DNA of 64,000 nt, from assembly GCA_024233545.1 (NCBI GenBank), contig JACKPL010000001.1, positions 186,001 to 250,000 on the forward strand, given 5' to 3'. The notes under the pieces were generated by a model that saw only the letters and a list, made by a program, of their open reading frames with translations, did no database searches and had not been told where the DNA came from. A program made the translations under genes and the position numbers. Each line of letters begins with the position of its first letter. The stretch's first letter is position 1. This document shows positions 1 through 9,599 of the stretch, piece by piece. This stretch comes from a bacterium. Lineage in GTDB: Bacteria; Auribacterota; Auribacteria; Auribacterales; Auribacteraceae.

Positions 1-296
1 TGGGTTGCCTGCAATGTTTGATTTAAGATGACATAGTCGTACGATTTATCCTGATACTCTGCTAACCCCTCATCAATGTTCCCTTGAAAGACTGACAACC
101 CTTTGGTTATACATTGAATGATGTTCTTTTCATTGATATCAACACCGCGCCCGTTGACCTGCCGTTCATGTATCAGCCGATAAAGCAGTTCTCCATTGCC
201 GCATCCTAAATCGAGTACTTTGCTTCTCGGTTCAATAAGCGAAAGAATCAATTCATAGTCGGCATGGTATGGTGCATTACTTTTTGTCCGAAGCAT
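1..296 (-). CDS. metW: MetW-like methionine biosynthesis protein (3' part outside window)
   Basis: Translating the minus strand from the ATG at 296 gives about 98 residues with the methyltransferase-fold motif VLDLGCGNGELL, then GRGVDINEKNI and DYVILNQTLQAT. This series is characteristic of MetW, the partner of homoserine O-acyltransferase MetX in methionine synthesis. The start overlaps the end of metX by 20 bases, the usual metXW arrangement, so the two are probably translationally coupled. The C-terminal half lies beyond base 1. Identification is firm from the motif order and the neighbour. The exact biochemical role of MetW is less clear in general; it is thought to support MetX activity or SAM homeostasis. 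Confidence 0.92.
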   Translation of the reverse strand, partial: MLRTKSNAPYHADYELILSLIEPRSKVLDLGCGNGELLYRLIHERQVNGRGVDINEKNIIQCITKGLSVFQGNIDEGLAEYQDKSYDYVILNQTLQAT

Positions 297-1459
297 CGCA
301 GAACTCCTTTGTAACCGTCGACAAGAAACTTTCGACAATGAGCGTTAAATGTTCCGTCTCAAGAAGAAACGCATCATGCCCATACGAGGAAAATATCTCA
401 ATATACGATACGTCTTTATCGTTATTCATCATTGCCTTAACTATTTCTTTGGATTGATACGGTGGGAAAAGCCAATCTGAAGTAAACGAAATAACCAGCG
501 CTTTTGACTGAACATTGCGGAATGCTTCTGTTAACGATCCGTATACTCCGGCAAGATCAAAATAGTCCATTGCGCGTGAAAGGTAGATATACGTATTTGC
601 GTCGAAGCGCTCCGTAAATTTATCGCCTTGATAATGCAGGTAACTCTCCACAGCAAATTCGGAGGACAGCTCATAGCCATATTCTTCTTTATTCTGCAGT
701 CTTCTTCCGAATTTGAGGTGCATTCCTTCGTCTGATAGATAGGTGATATGCCCAATCATACGTGCCACGGATAATCCGAGGTTAGGCGGAGTACTCGTAT
801 AATAATCACCGTTATTCCAATTTTTGTCGCCGATTATTGCTTTACGCCCCACTTCGTTGAACGCGATTGCTTGCGGGGATAATCTGGCAGTGGTTGCCAT
901 CGGTATCGCGGATTTTACCATACCGGGATAATCGATCATCCACTGTAACGCCTGCATGCCGCCCATGGAACCGCCCGCAAGGCATAAAATCGAATCAATC
1001 TCCAAATGCTCAAGCAGTTTTTTCTGCGCAGTAACCATATCTTTTATGGTAATCATGGGAAAATTCATACCAAACGGTTTACCGGTAGCAGGGTCAATCG
1101 AACTCGGGCCGGTCGACCCTTTGCATCCGCCTAAAAAATTTGAACAAATTATGAAATACTTGTTGGTATCGAATGCCTTTCCAGGCCCAATCATAGTATC
1201 CCACCAACCGGGTTTGGTATCTTTAGTTGTATGATAGCCTGCGGCATGTGCATCGCCGGATAATGCATGCAAGATCAACACAACATTATCTTTTTTCAGG
1301 GGCCAACACACCATATGTTTCATATTCGATGGTAATCGGACCGATTTTTTTCCCGCATTGCAAAAGCATTTCATCCGGCGGTTTGCCGAAAGTGAACGTA
1401 TGCGCAGTCACCAATCCAACGGAATCCGGCTGTTGATACAATTTTTTCGCTATATTCAT
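277..1459 (-). CDS. metX: Homoserine O-acyltransferase MetX, with an apparent one-base frameshift
   Basis: MetX transfers an acetyl or succinyl group to homoserine, the committed step of methionine synthesis; it is cytoplasmic. The alpha/beta-hydrolase core is clear: nucleophile motif GGSMGGMQALQW, the acid in TSDWLFPP and the histidine in SYGHDAFLLE near the C-terminus. The longest single frame starts only at 1374 with a nonsense N-terminus. The true N-terminus (MNIAKKLYQQPDSVG, ending VLAPEK) is encoded in another frame from the ATG at 1459. The frames meet at a run of six T (plus strand, 1291-1296). Five would restore APEKDNVVLILHALSG and give a 393-aa protein of normal family length. This may be a sequencing error, a recent mutation or slippage. 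It lies between cysE and metW in one minus-strand operon. Confidence 0.93.
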
Positions 1460-1533
1460 AGTCCGCTTTTCTTATTGTTTGATCTGATAACATTATTCCT
1501 GTTCAGGTGCGGATACAGCTTCCGAGGAACCGC

Positions 1534-2256
1534 TCATTGTTTTGCCTCGAGAGTTTTTTTTTCCGCTGTTTTTTTTAATTCTACTTGTTGAACCCCAACA
1601 CGCCGTTTAAAGTTTTTGAGATAATCTTCGATATAATCGATTTCTTCTTGCAATGCAGACAGTTTATTCGCAATCGGATCAGGCAAATCGGCATGATCCA
1701 ACGCTCGTTCAGGAGCATCTTCCATTTTCTCGCCGCGCTGACGCACAATTGCGGCAGGAATACCAACCACCGTGCAATGGGCGGGCACCGACTTTACCAA
1801 AACCGAACCTGCCCCTACTTTCACATGGTCACCAAGAGTGATATTCCCCAATACTTTTGCACCGGCACCCACTACAATATGATTACCTAAAGTCGGGTGG
1901 CGCTTGCCGCTTTCTTTTCCGGTACCTCCCAGTGTAACGCCTTGGTAAAGGGTAACGTAATCGCCGATTATAGTAGTTTCGCCGATAACAACTCCCATGC
2001 CATGGTCAATAAAGAACCCTTTCCCGATTTGAGCGGCAGGATGAATTTCTATGCCGGTAAAAAAGCGCGTTAACTGCGATAACATCCTAGGAATAACCGG
2101 TATATGAAGTTTATTGAGCAAAAAATGGCTTATCCGATGCATAACCAATGCATGAAACCCCGAATAACACAGGATAACTTCCAACACGCCAAAAAATCCT
2201 CGAACGGCAGGGTCGCGGTCGAGAATCGCGAGGAAATCTTCTTTTATTTTGAACAC
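1534..2256 (-). CDS. cysE: Serine O-acetyltransferase CysE
   Basis: CysE acetylates L-serine with acetyl-CoA to make O-acetylserine for cysteine synthesis. The 240-aa protein has a helical N-terminal part followed by a left-handed beta-helix of hexapeptide repeats (about residues 70-165). It carries the active-site stretch FFIDHGMGVVIGET and the loop GVTLGGTGKESGKRHPTLG. It is shorter at the N-terminus than the enterobacterial enzyme and has a charged C-terminal extension ending in a Lys/Glu-rich stretch. The start is a GTG at 2256, preceded by AGGAG about nine bases upstream. It is the first gene of the cysE-metX-metW run, which joins cysteine and methionine supply. Confidence 0.94.
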   Translation of the reverse strand: MFKIKEDFLAILDRDPAVRGFFGVLEVILCYSGFHALVMHRISHFLLNKLHIPVIPRMLSQLTRFFTGIEIHPAAQIGKGFFIDHGMGVVIGETTIIGDYVTLYQGVTLGGTGKESGKRHPTLGNHIVVGAGAKVLGNITLGDHVKVGAGSVLVKSVPAHCTVVGIPAAIVRQRGEKMEDAPERALDHADLPDPIANKLSALQEEIDYIEDYLKNFKRRVGVQQVELKKTAEKKTLEAKQ

Positions 2257-2499
2257 AAGCGTAATCTCCTTTATTCAGTAAACAGCTTAATACTGCTCTA
2301 TGGTTAAAAGCTCTTTTTATCAAGAAGCTTGAAGTGCCCATTTTATACTATTACCGCTTTCTCAGGAAAGAGAAATTTCTGATTTGATTGATGCATTCTT
2401 CCGTTGTTGGAAAATACTGTTCATTGAGATATAATTAATTTCGTCTAAGATATATAATTGCTTTTATGCCGCTATTGCTAAACCGGACTATATCACTCG

Positions 2500-3681
2500 A
2501 TGAATACTCTGCCGAATTCAAACCGAATAATAGTACACATTGACATGGATGCTTTTTTCGCCTCAGTAGAACAGCTTCTTCATCCGGAATACCGCGGCAA
2601 ACCGGTTATTGTTGGGGCGCGCCCGGGACAAAGAGGAGTTGTTTCAACCGCCAGCTACGAAGCACGAACTTACGGTATTCACTCCGCTATGCCGATCAGC
2701 AAAGCATATCAGCTATGCCCAAAAGGAATTTTTGTGTCTGGCAATCATAAAACCTACAGCGATTTTTCCCGGAAAATCCAGCGTCTTTTTTCAACATTTA
2801 CCCCTCTTGTCGAGATGGCATCGATTGACGAAGCGTTTCTTGATGTTACCGGATGCCCGCATCTTCCTGAAAATTGGCGCCGGCTTGGAGAATTCATCCG
2901 CGGGCAGATATCTGAAACTATCCACTTACCTGCATCCATAGGCATTGCACCAAATAAATTTCTGGCAAAAATCGCCTCTGACCTCAAGAAACCGCAGGGA
3001 CTGGTAACCGTTACCGAATCTGAAAAACAGCGCTTTCTCGCGCCGCTTCCGATACAGCGCATGTGGGGTGTCGGGGAAAAGAGCGCCTCCATGCTTATCC
3101 GCGATGGAATCCGTACTATCGGAGACATGCAGAAATACGATGAAAACTATCTGGCCCGCCGGTACGGAAAATTCGGTTCACATCTCTTTTACCTTGCACA
3201 CGGTATTGACAACCGCCCAGTCACAAACGATCATATCCGCAAATCCATTGGGCGTGAAACCACATTCCAACATGACAGCAATGACCGGAAGTATCTCTAT
3301 ACCATACTCGGCACCTTGGCACAGGATATCGGCACGCGGCTCCGCGCAAAGGGTATTCTTGGAACAACCATTACTCTCAAGGTAAGATACAATAACTTTT
3401 CAACTCACACGAAACGAAAAACGCTCTCACTTCCTCAAGATGCAGACCATATCATATTCAATGTTTCTAAAGAATTGTTCGACTCAATTTCGATCGCACA
3501 AAAAGTCCGGTTATTGGGCATCTCCGTAAGCGGATTGTGCCCCTCTGCACACGCAGAACAAATGGATTTATTTAACCAACAGCAGGATACCCAGAACGAA
3601 TTATACGCATCTATTGACCAAATTCGCAAAAAATACGGAACCAATTCAATAATAATGGGGAATACATTACCTAATTCTTGA
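2500..3681 (+). CDS. dinB: DNA polymerase IV (Y-family)
   Basis: This is an error-prone translesion polymerase that acts at stalled forks with the beta sliding clamp. Motifs in order are the metal-binding VHIDMDAFFASVEQ (about residues 12-25), the STASYEARTYGIHSAMP finger region, and the catalytic MASIDEAFLDVTG near residue 105. These are followed by helix-hairpin-helix and little-finger domains. Near the C-terminus EQMDLF matches the beta-clamp binding peptide. The length of 393 aa is somewhat longer than the 351-aa E. coli enzyme. No good ribosome binding site precedes the ATG at 2500, and no LexA-type box is recognisable upstream, so SOS control cannot be claimed. Confidence 0.95.
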   Translation: MNTLPNSNRIIVHIDMDAFFASVEQLLHPEYRGKPVIVGARPGQRGVVSTASYEARTYGIHSAMPISKAYQLCPKGIFVSGNHKTYSDFSRKIQRLFSTFTPLVEMASIDEAFLDVTGCPHLPENWRRLGEFIRGQISETIHLPASIGIAPNKFLAKIASDLKKPQGLVTVTESEKQRFLAPLPIQRMWGVGEKSASMLIRDGIRTIGDMQKYDENYLARRYGKFGSHLFYLAHGIDNRPVTNDHIRKSIGRETTFQHDSNDRKYLYTILGTLAQDIGTRLRAKGILGTTITLKVRYNNFSTHTKRKTLSLPQDADHIIFNVSKELFDSISIAQKVRLLGISVSGLCPSAHAEQMDLFNQQQDTQNELYASIDQIRKKYGTNSIIMGNTLPNS

Positions 3682-3750
3682 TTTTTTGTATCAAATTGCG
3701 GTAGAATTGACAAAATTAGCAATGTTTTACAACAAGAGGAGGGCACTGCC

Positions 3751-4668
3751 ATGGCCTTTCAGGCAGAAAAGATATGGATGGATGGGAAATTTATCAACTG
3801 GGCTGATGCAAACATACATATCTTATCGCATGCGCTCCACTACGGGTCATGTGCATTCGATTCATGCAGATGCTACAAAACAGCTCGCGGTTCTGTCATA
3901 CTGCGTATGCGTGATCATTTGCTGAGGCTATTTGATTCCTGTAAAATTTATTACATGGATATCCCTTTCAGTGTAGAAGAATTGGAATCGGCAATTGTCG
4001 AACTGCTCAAAATCAATAAACTTGAATCCGCATATATTCGCCCATTTGTGTTCCGAGGACTGGGCACCCTGCAGGTATCACCCTTTAAGTCTCCTATACA
4101 CGTAGCGCTTGCCGCATGGGAATGGGGCGCTTATCTTGGCGAAGAAGCTCTTGAAAACGGTATAAACGTTCAGTTCTCTTCGTGGCATCGTCCTGCACCC
4201 AACACATCCCCGGCGATTGCAAAGGTTGCATCAAACTATATGAATGCACAGCTTATTACCATTGAAGCGGCAAATAACGGATACGACGAAGGAATTGCTC
4301 TAGATTATTTTGGATACGTTTCGGAGGGTTCGGGCGAAAATATTTTTATCGTGCGAAACGGTGTCATATATACCCCTCCTACAACCAGTTCGATTTTGCC
4401 GGGAATAACCCGCCATAGTATTTTTAAAATTGCGCGTGACCTCGATTTGCGCATAGAACAACACGTATTGCCGCGCGAATCGGTTTATATTGCAGACGAG
4501 GTATTTCTGACAGGAACCGCCGCTGAAATCACCCCCGTTACCCGAGTAGACAAAATTATCATCGGCAACGGGAAACGCGGAGTCATAACGAAAAAAATTC
4601 AAGACTACTTTTTCGGCATCATTAACGGCACCGTTAAAGACACGCACAATTGGCTTACCCATATATAA
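3751..4668 (+). CDS. ilvE: Branched-chain amino acid aminotransferase (class IV)
   Basis: This fold-type IV PLP enzyme carries out the last step of valine, leucine and isoleucine synthesis. The 305-aa protein has the expected length. The PLP lysine is K158 in SPAIAKVASNYMNA, aligning with K160 of E. coli IlvE. The cofactor-phosphate motif EGSGENIFIV and the GITRHSI motif follow, and the substrate-carboxylate loop is near LTGTAAEITPV. A good Shine-Dalgarno (GAGGAG around 3735) fixes the start at 3751. The neighbouring D-amino-acid transaminase and ADC-lyase families share this fold, but length and motifs favour IlvE. The gene ends just before a strong bidirectional terminator. Confidence 0.9.
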   Translation: MAFQAEKIWMDGKFINWADANIHILSHALHYGSCAFDSCRCYKTARGSVILRMRDHLLRLFDSCKIYYMDIPFSVEELESAIVELLKINKLESAYIRPFVFRGLGTLQVSPFKSPIHVALAAWEWGAYLGEEALENGINVQFSSWHRPAPNTSPAIAKVASNYMNAQLITIEAANNGYDEGIALDYFGYVSEGSGENIFIVRNGVIYTPPTTSSILPGITRHSIFKIARDLDLRIEQHVLPRESVYIADEVFLTGTAAEITPVTRVDKIIIGNGKRGVITKKIQDYFFGIINGTVKDTHNWLTHI

Positions 4669-4714
4669 AACGTTTTACTTTTATATCAGAAACACACGAC
4701 AATTAAAGCAAAAC

Positions 4715-4750
4715 AAAAAGGCTGAGTGCAATGCGCACTCAGCCTTTTTT
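4715..4750. terminator. Bidirectional intrinsic terminator between ilvE and fabI
   Basis: A perfect 10-bp stem (GGCTGAGTGC pairing with GCACTCAGCC) with a five-base loop is flanked by an A-run on the left and a T-run on the right. It can therefore stop transcription from both converging genes. Confidence 0.93.
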
Positions 4751-4773
4751 ATTATGTTCTCATATGAATTATA

Positions 4774-5589
4774 TTATACTGTCGCTTCGACCGCCGCTCT
4801 TTCATGGGGAAGCATCTGCCCGCCAATGATTGAAGCGCCGCCGTCAACAAAAACCGTTTGCCCTGTGATCTTTTTTGAATATGGCCCGAGGAGAAAGGCT
4901 ACCGCGTTGGCAATTTCATACTTATCAGCTTCAGTATCCCACGGCAACGGGGAAATAACCTGCCACGTATCAGACAAGTTGCCGAACCCGGGTATTTTGC
5001 TTGCCGCTTTAGTAAATAGAGGCCCTGCGGAAACAGCATTCACCCGCACAAGGTCTTTGCCGTGACGCCGAGCCAAATTGCGAACGAGCGCTTCCAAAGC
5101 CGCTTTATTAACGCTCATCCAGTTATAAAACGCATATGCATTGCGGCTGTCGAACGTTAATGTTACCACCGAACCGCCCTGAGGCATTGCGAGCTGAGCA
5201 TACTTCGTTACACGCGCCAGAGACACACAGCTAATATGAAAACCTTGTTTGATATCATCTACAGCATCGGTATGAAATTCCGCCCCTAAACAAGTACGGG
5301 GATTCGCAAATGCAATCGAGTGGACAACACCGTCAATCCGTCCGATTTTTTCAAAGAGCGTTTTAATTTGCTCATCTATGGTTACATCGCAAAATTCAAT
5401 ATTCAGAGCATTGACTTCATCTTCGGAAAGTTCCGAGCCGCGATCAAGAAAGACTCGTTTAAATTTTTCGTTCTGTACGGTATAGATGACTTTCCCGCCA
5501 AATTTTTCTATGGTTTTGCCCACAGCATAAGAAATAGACTCATGATCGAGCAACCCCATAACAACATACGTACCGCCTTGTTTGATCAT
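4774..5589 (-). CDS. fabI: Enoyl-ACP reductase, InhA-like FabI
   Basis: This enzyme reduces trans-2-enoyl-ACP with NAD(P)H in the final step of each fatty-acid elongation cycle. The start is placed at 5589 (MIKQGGTY) because a GGGAGGAA ribosome binding site lies five bases upstream; an upstream in-frame ATG has none. The 271-aa product has the atypical SDR catalytic pair Y155-x6-K162 in YNWMSVNKAALE. The usual first FabI tyrosine position holds Phe (LTFDSRNAYAF), which resembles mycobacterial InhA more than E. coli FabI. The nucleotide-binding N-terminus (VVMGLLDHESISYAVG) and the C-terminal GGQML region are as in the family. Confidence 0.92.
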   Translation of the reverse strand: MIKQGGTYVVMGLLDHESISYAVGKTIEKFGGKVIYTVQNEKFKRVFLDRGSELSEDEVNALNIEFCDVTIDEQIKTLFEKIGRIDGVVHSIAFANPRTCLGAEFHTDAVDDIKQGFHISCVSLARVTKYAQLAMPQGGSVVTLTFDSRNAYAFYNWMSVNKAALEALVRNLARRHGKDLVRVNAVSAGPLFTKAASKIPGFGNLSDTWQVISPLPWDTEADKYEIANAVAFLLGPYSKKITGQTVFVDGGASIIGGQMLPHERAAVEATV

Positions 5590-5836
5590 AATAATTCCTC
5601 CCATAATATACTTTATTATTTTTGCCTGCAAATTTTACGATGGATTTTTCATTGTATCAAAAAAAACAATAATTACCAACGTATTTTCCATTTGAATAGG
5701 CACTGTTTATTCGCAATTCGATTCGTTTAAACTGATGCATTCTAACTACTATGCCAAAAAACATTCTTGTGTTGCACTCTTATTATGATATATGTATGAC
5801 GATATACAATTTATCATTTTATACGAAAGAGGAAGA

Positions 5837-6514
5837 ATGCCCTCCGAATCGATAGAAAACTATTTAAAAGCAGTATATGAACTGGATGAAGCAAACATAC
5901 CGGTAACGACTTCATCATTGGCTGAAAAACTTAAGATTTCTCCAGCTTCGGTAACCGGAATGCTTAAACGCCTTTCAACAAAACGCCCCCTGCTGATCGA
6001 ATATGCGTCACATCAAACACCGCAACTCACCGCGATGGGAAAAAAAACTGCTCTGAGCATCATTCGTCAACATCGTTTAATCGAACTTTTCCTTCACAAA
6101 TCACTCGATATCCCCTGGGATAAGCTTCATTCAGAAGCAGAAAAGCTTGAACACTGTGTATCGGAATACCTAGAAGATAAAATTGACTCTTATCTTGGTT
6201 ATCCGCGTTTCGACCCTCACGGCGCGCCGATACCGGCAAAAGACGGTTCTATACCACCGTTAAATTATATTCCATTAAGCGAACTTCCGACAGGCACGGA
6301 ATCAGTAGTCAAGCGTGTTATGAAAGATGATCCTGACCTTTTAACGTATCTTACGAAAATAGGGCTTGTTATCGGGACTTACATCACAATCAACGAGATT
6401 GTAACTTTTGACAATACCCTCATTGTTACCATCGGGTCTTCCTCAAAAAGCAAGCCGACTCCTTTAGGCAAAAAAATTGCCGATCACATTTTTGTAGAAA
6501 ACCCAGCAAAATAA
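5837..6514 (+). CDS. DtxR/MntR-family metal-dependent transcriptional regulator
   Basis: This is a metal-sensing repressor with an N-terminal winged helix (SIENYLKAVYEL, then SLAEKLKISPASVTGMLKRL), a dimerisation and metal-binding domain, and a C-terminal FeoA/SH3-like domain (LPTGTESVVKRV to the end). The ligands HRLIELFL and the EAEKLEHC motif are visible. A Glu stands at the position where iron-type DtxR has Cys, which is the MntR pattern, so manganese sensing is more likely than iron. The start at 5837 (MPSESIENY) is chosen because GAGGAAG precedes it and the family begins there; an upstream ATG at 5792 has no such site. The target genes are not evident nearby. Confidence 0.88.
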   Translation: MPSESIENYLKAVYELDEANIPVTTSSLAEKLKISPASVTGMLKRLSTKRPLLIEYASHQTPQLTAMGKKTALSIIRQHRLIELFLHKSLDIPWDKLHSEAEKLEHCVSEYLEDKIDSYLGYPRFDPHGAPIPAKDGSIPPLNYIPLSELPTGTESVVKRVMKDDPDLLTYLTKIGLVIGTYITINEIVTFDNTLIVTIGSSSKSKPTPLGKKIADHIFVENPAK

Positions 6515-6654
6515 TTTTCCGCTGAGCCTTATATCAAACCCATTATACATTATCATTGAAAGAGTATCATTTGCTCCTTGTGCTTATTAAAAACACAAAA
6601 CGTTTTTTGATAAAAAAAGACTTTGGTTCTTTTTTTTAAGAAGAACCATCCAGC

Positions 6655-6692
6655 GCAAAAAAAGGCGTTGGATATAATATCCAACGCCTTTT
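6655..6692 (-). terminator. Intrinsic terminator of the DUF11 lipoprotein gene
   Basis: An 11-bp perfect stem (GGCGTTGGATA with its complement) and a three-base loop are followed, in the minus direction, by seven U. It sits just after the stop of the minus-strand gene and could weakly serve the opposing gene through four T on the other side. Confidence 0.88.
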
Positions 6693-6716
6693 GTGAGTGA
6701 CTATTGCAATAAAATC

Positions 6717-8291
6717 TTAATACATCGTTGTAGATTCAGTTTCTTCGACGGTACGAGTCAACTGATCGCTATTCAATTTAACTTTGAAACGAGTATCGCC
6801 TGCTTTAAGCGCTTTAACCTGAACTTTAAGCGTTGCAACACCCTTTGCCGGTATGCTCGGAATAGGCGCAAATTCGACTTCCTTGCCTTTCAATTCAGCA
6901 GTTGATTCGCCTGAAGAAGAAACATACTCGGTATTTTCTTCCAATACGCCAATAATTTTTACGTTGGTAGCAGGAGCTGAACCTTGATTGGTAATGGTTA
7001 TAACATAGGTTGTTTCAGCACCGATTTCAACCGGGTCGTCAACGTCAATTACTTCCATCAATATTGCAGGAATCCCTTTTACCTCTGTAACAGCAGAAGC
7101 AGGCGCATCAGCAGAACATTCAGCAAATGCAACCGCTGTATTTTTTGCGCTTCCTTGGGATACCGCATTGAGTTTCATTGTGACCGTTTCAGACGCATTC
7201 GGTGCAAGCGAGCCTAAATCCCATTGAACTTTTCCGGTTACTGCTTTACCGCCATTGCTTGCGCTGACAAACGCCATATTCGAAGGAATCACATCTTGGA
7301 TTACTGTATTTGCGGCAACACCATCTCCGGTGTTTTTAACAGTGATGCTGTATTCGCCTGTACGCCCTATGTACAATTCTTCAGGACCGGTTTTTGCCAA
7401 TGATAATATCGGCTGGCGTACAACGGTGGTTGTTTCAGACTGTGACATCAAGTTTCCTGAAGCTTCAGCCTTTGCTTTTACCGTATAGGTACCAGGTTTA
7501 CTCGGAACAAGCGTTTTGGAGATGGTTCTTGCTTCGCCGGTATCTAATGAGCCTAACGATTCGGAAATAGAATTTTGCCCGTCAACGGTTGTTAAACCTT
7601 CAGGAAGCGGTGCGGTAACTTTTACATTTTGCGCAAAACCTGAACCGGTATTTTTGACAACAAGCGTGAGAGGCAGTTTGTCGCACTTTAAAATTTCAGC
7701 AGGAGCAGTAGAACTAAGCCCCAAGTTAGGTTGTACAACTTGTGTAACAACACATACCATGGGGGTATAGGTCGCCTTAATACAGTTGGTTATCGTTCCG
7801 GTGCCGGAAGCAGTGCCGGAAACGCTGACTTCTTTGGTTTCGTTCGGCATAAGCGTCCCTAAATCCCAAGACAAATTAGAACCAGCCGATGTTGCTGACG
7901 GATTGGAACTGCTCACCTTAAATCCGGAATCAACGACATCGGTTAATACGACATCAGTTAATTTTGCGCCAAGGACGTTTGTAACAATAATCTGATAGGA
8001 AAATGATTCCCCTACTTGAACAATCTTCGGAGCAATTTTTTCTACATAAAGCACACTGCATTCTTTTTTCCCGCATGGATAATAGAACGCAACACGATTC
8101 GAACCGGCGGGTGCGACAACCGGTTTATGCTCCGGATGCGGTTTTTTCCCTTCGCACATACAAACATCCAAATCTGCTCCGCCTTTGTAGTAACTGCCTT
8201 CTGTTGATTTCTTTGTTGAAGCACAGCCGCTTAAAACCACGGCTGTAATCAGCGCTACGACAGCCGTTTTCGAGAAAAATGTTGTTTTCAT
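6717..8291 (-). CDS. DUF11/OmcB-like repeat lipoprotein
   Basis: This is a 524-aa envelope lipoprotein. The start at 8291 follows a GAGGGG ribosome binding site; it begins MKTTFFSKTAVVALITA and has the lipobox LSGC. A Cys-rich segment (DVCMCEGKKPHPEH, FYYPCGKKECSV) follows the lipid attachment region. Then come four DUF11/CARDB-type beta-sandwich domains, each with an IxVTNxG-like core, for example YQIIVTNVLGAKLTDV, LTLVVKNTGSGFAQNV, YSITVKNTGDGVAANT and YVITITNQGSAPATNV. The layout resembles the cysteine-rich outer-membrane complex proteins of Chlamydiae and relatives, which stabilise the envelope by disulfides. The role here is inferred from that similarity. It is followed by its own terminator, so it is likely monocistronic. 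Confidence 0.85.
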   Translation of the reverse strand: MKTTFFSKTAVVALITAVVLSGCASTKKSTEGSYYKGGADLDVCMCEGKKPHPEHKPVVAPAGSNRVAFYYPCGKKECSVLYVEKIAPKIVQVGESFSYQIIVTNVLGAKLTDVVLTDVVDSGFKVSSSNPSATSAGSNLSWDLGTLMPNETKEVSVSGTASGTGTITNCIKATYTPMVCVVTQVVQPNLGLSSTAPAEILKCDKLPLTLVVKNTGSGFAQNVKVTAPLPEGLTTVDGQNSISESLGSLDTGEARTISKTLVPSKPGTYTVKAKAEASGNLMSQSETTTVVRQPILSLAKTGPEELYIGRTGEYSITVKNTGDGVAANTVIQDVIPSNMAFVSASNGGKAVTGKVQWDLGSLAPNASETVTMKLNAVSQGSAKNTAVAFAECSADAPASAVTEVKGIPAILMEVIDVDDPVEIGAETTYVITITNQGSAPATNVKIIGVLEENTEYVSSSGESTAELKGKEVEFAPIPSIPAKGVATLKVQVKALKAGDTRFKVKLNSDQLTRTVEETESTTMY

Positions 8292-8514
8292 CTTACCCCT
8301 CTGTTTGTGAGTTGTTGTGTTAGATTTAAGAATCTTTTTCATATCTCGCCGCAATTTTTAATAAGACCATATCGTCATAAAGAACAGAATCATTACAATA
8401 AGTTGCATTATTACACAGCACTAGATAAAATTCAAGCCAAAAAACGCCATCAAATTGTTGAGTATATTCTTACATTCGCGCATTAAAAATGCCATGCCAT
8501 TCGATGTTTATAAA

Positions 8515-9330
8515 CTACGAATTTTTTGCTTGATGCAGATGAATATCGCGCTGTGGAAAAGGAATAGTAATTCCTGCTTTCTCCAGCTCGCTCTTTCCTT
8601 TTTCCAATGTGTCGAAATAGACATCCCAATAATCTGCCGGCTTAACCCATGGGCGGCACACAAGGTTAACGCTACTTTCTCCTAGTTCCGATACCGCTAC
8701 AAGCGGAACAGGGTCATTGAGGACACGGTTATCGGATGAAACAAGGCGCAATAAAATATCTTTTGCTTTTTTTAAGTCATCCGTATATGACACGCCAAAT
8801 ACCATATCGATTCTCCGCTTTTCGATGCCGGTACAATTGGTCACCAGCCCGCCGGTTATACTGGCGTTCGGAACAATTATCCGCTTATTATCCGGCGAAC
8901 GAAGAATAGTATTGAATATTTGGATTTCTTCAACGGTTCCCATGGTGCCTGCCGCTTCAATAAATTCGCCAACTCTAAACGGCTTAAAAACAACCAGCAT
9001 TACTCCCGCGGCAAAATTTGAAAGCGACCCTTGGAGCGCAAAACCTATTGCCAACCCTGCCGCTCCGATAATTGCCACAAATGATGTTGTTTCAATCCCC
9101 AGTTTATTCAGAGCGGCAATTATGACAAAAATCAATAACGCCATATATGTCAGGCTCCGTACAAAAGAACACAGCATACTGTCGGTTTTAGATTTTGCCA
9201 TTACCTTTTCAATAATCTTAGAAATAATACATGCCGCCCATTTTCCTATGAAGAAAATCAACAACGCCCCGATGAGACGAATGCCATACGTTACAAGAAA
9301 TTCATGGAGTGTGTTCATTGTATTTTCCAT
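8515..9330 (-). CDS. mscS: Small-conductance mechanosensitive channel MscS
   Basis: This channel opens under membrane tension to release solutes after osmotic downshock. The 271-aa protein matches MscS length. It has three N-terminal membrane segments, and the pore helix is the Gly/Ala-rich AIIGAAGLAIGFALQGSLSNFAAGV split around residues 85-110. The beta-domain signature VGEFIEAAGTMGTVEEIQIFNT follows, then RIIVPNASI, and the C-terminal cytoplasmic vestibule. An AGAGGAG site precedes the ATG at 9330. Confidence 0.93.
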   Translation of the reverse strand: MENTMNTLHEFLVTYGIRLIGALLIFFIGKWAACIISKIIEKVMAKSKTDSMLCSFVRSLTYMALLIFVIIAALNKLGIETTSFVAIIGAAGLAIGFALQGSLSNFAAGVMLVVFKPFRVGEFIEAAGTMGTVEEIQIFNTILRSPDNKRIIVPNASITGGLVTNCTGIEKRRIDMVFGVSYTDDLKKAKDILLRLVSSDNRVLNDPVPLVAVSELGESSVNLVCRPWVKPADYWDVYFDTLEKGKSELEKAGITIPFPQRDIHLHQAKNS

Positions 9331-9599
9331 ATCGAGCTCCTCTCTTCAATCGATTGCTTTTGCCGGCTGTCTTGAAAGATTATAATTTTAATGTATTTTT
9401 ATGAGGCATATGACAAACTCGAACAAAACAAATTTAGATACACTATATATAATTTATGTCCACGTTTCAACCGCAAATTTGCTCAATGGGCCCCGCATAC
9501 ACCAAGTATGCGTAAATTACATCATTAAAACAATACAAAAGATTTATATCGATAAAAATAAACATATGGTACAATTATACGTTTTATCAAACAAGTAAC

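Noticed and set aside
2404..2458. Promoter boxes before dinB (TTGTTG, two TATAAT copies)
   Set aside because: Two good TATAAT hexamers exist at 2430 and 2453, but no -35 box stands at 16-18 bases, so I did not list a promoter.
2257..2499. Possible SAM or T-box riboswitch before cysE-metXW
   Set aside because: The leader lacks the conserved SAM-riboswitch core and T-box sequence. Only ordinary promoter-like AT-rich sequence and a ribosome binding site were seen.
8717..9385. 222-aa plus-strand frame over mscS
   Set aside because: It is exactly antisense to a clear MscS gene and has a shadow composition without motifs.
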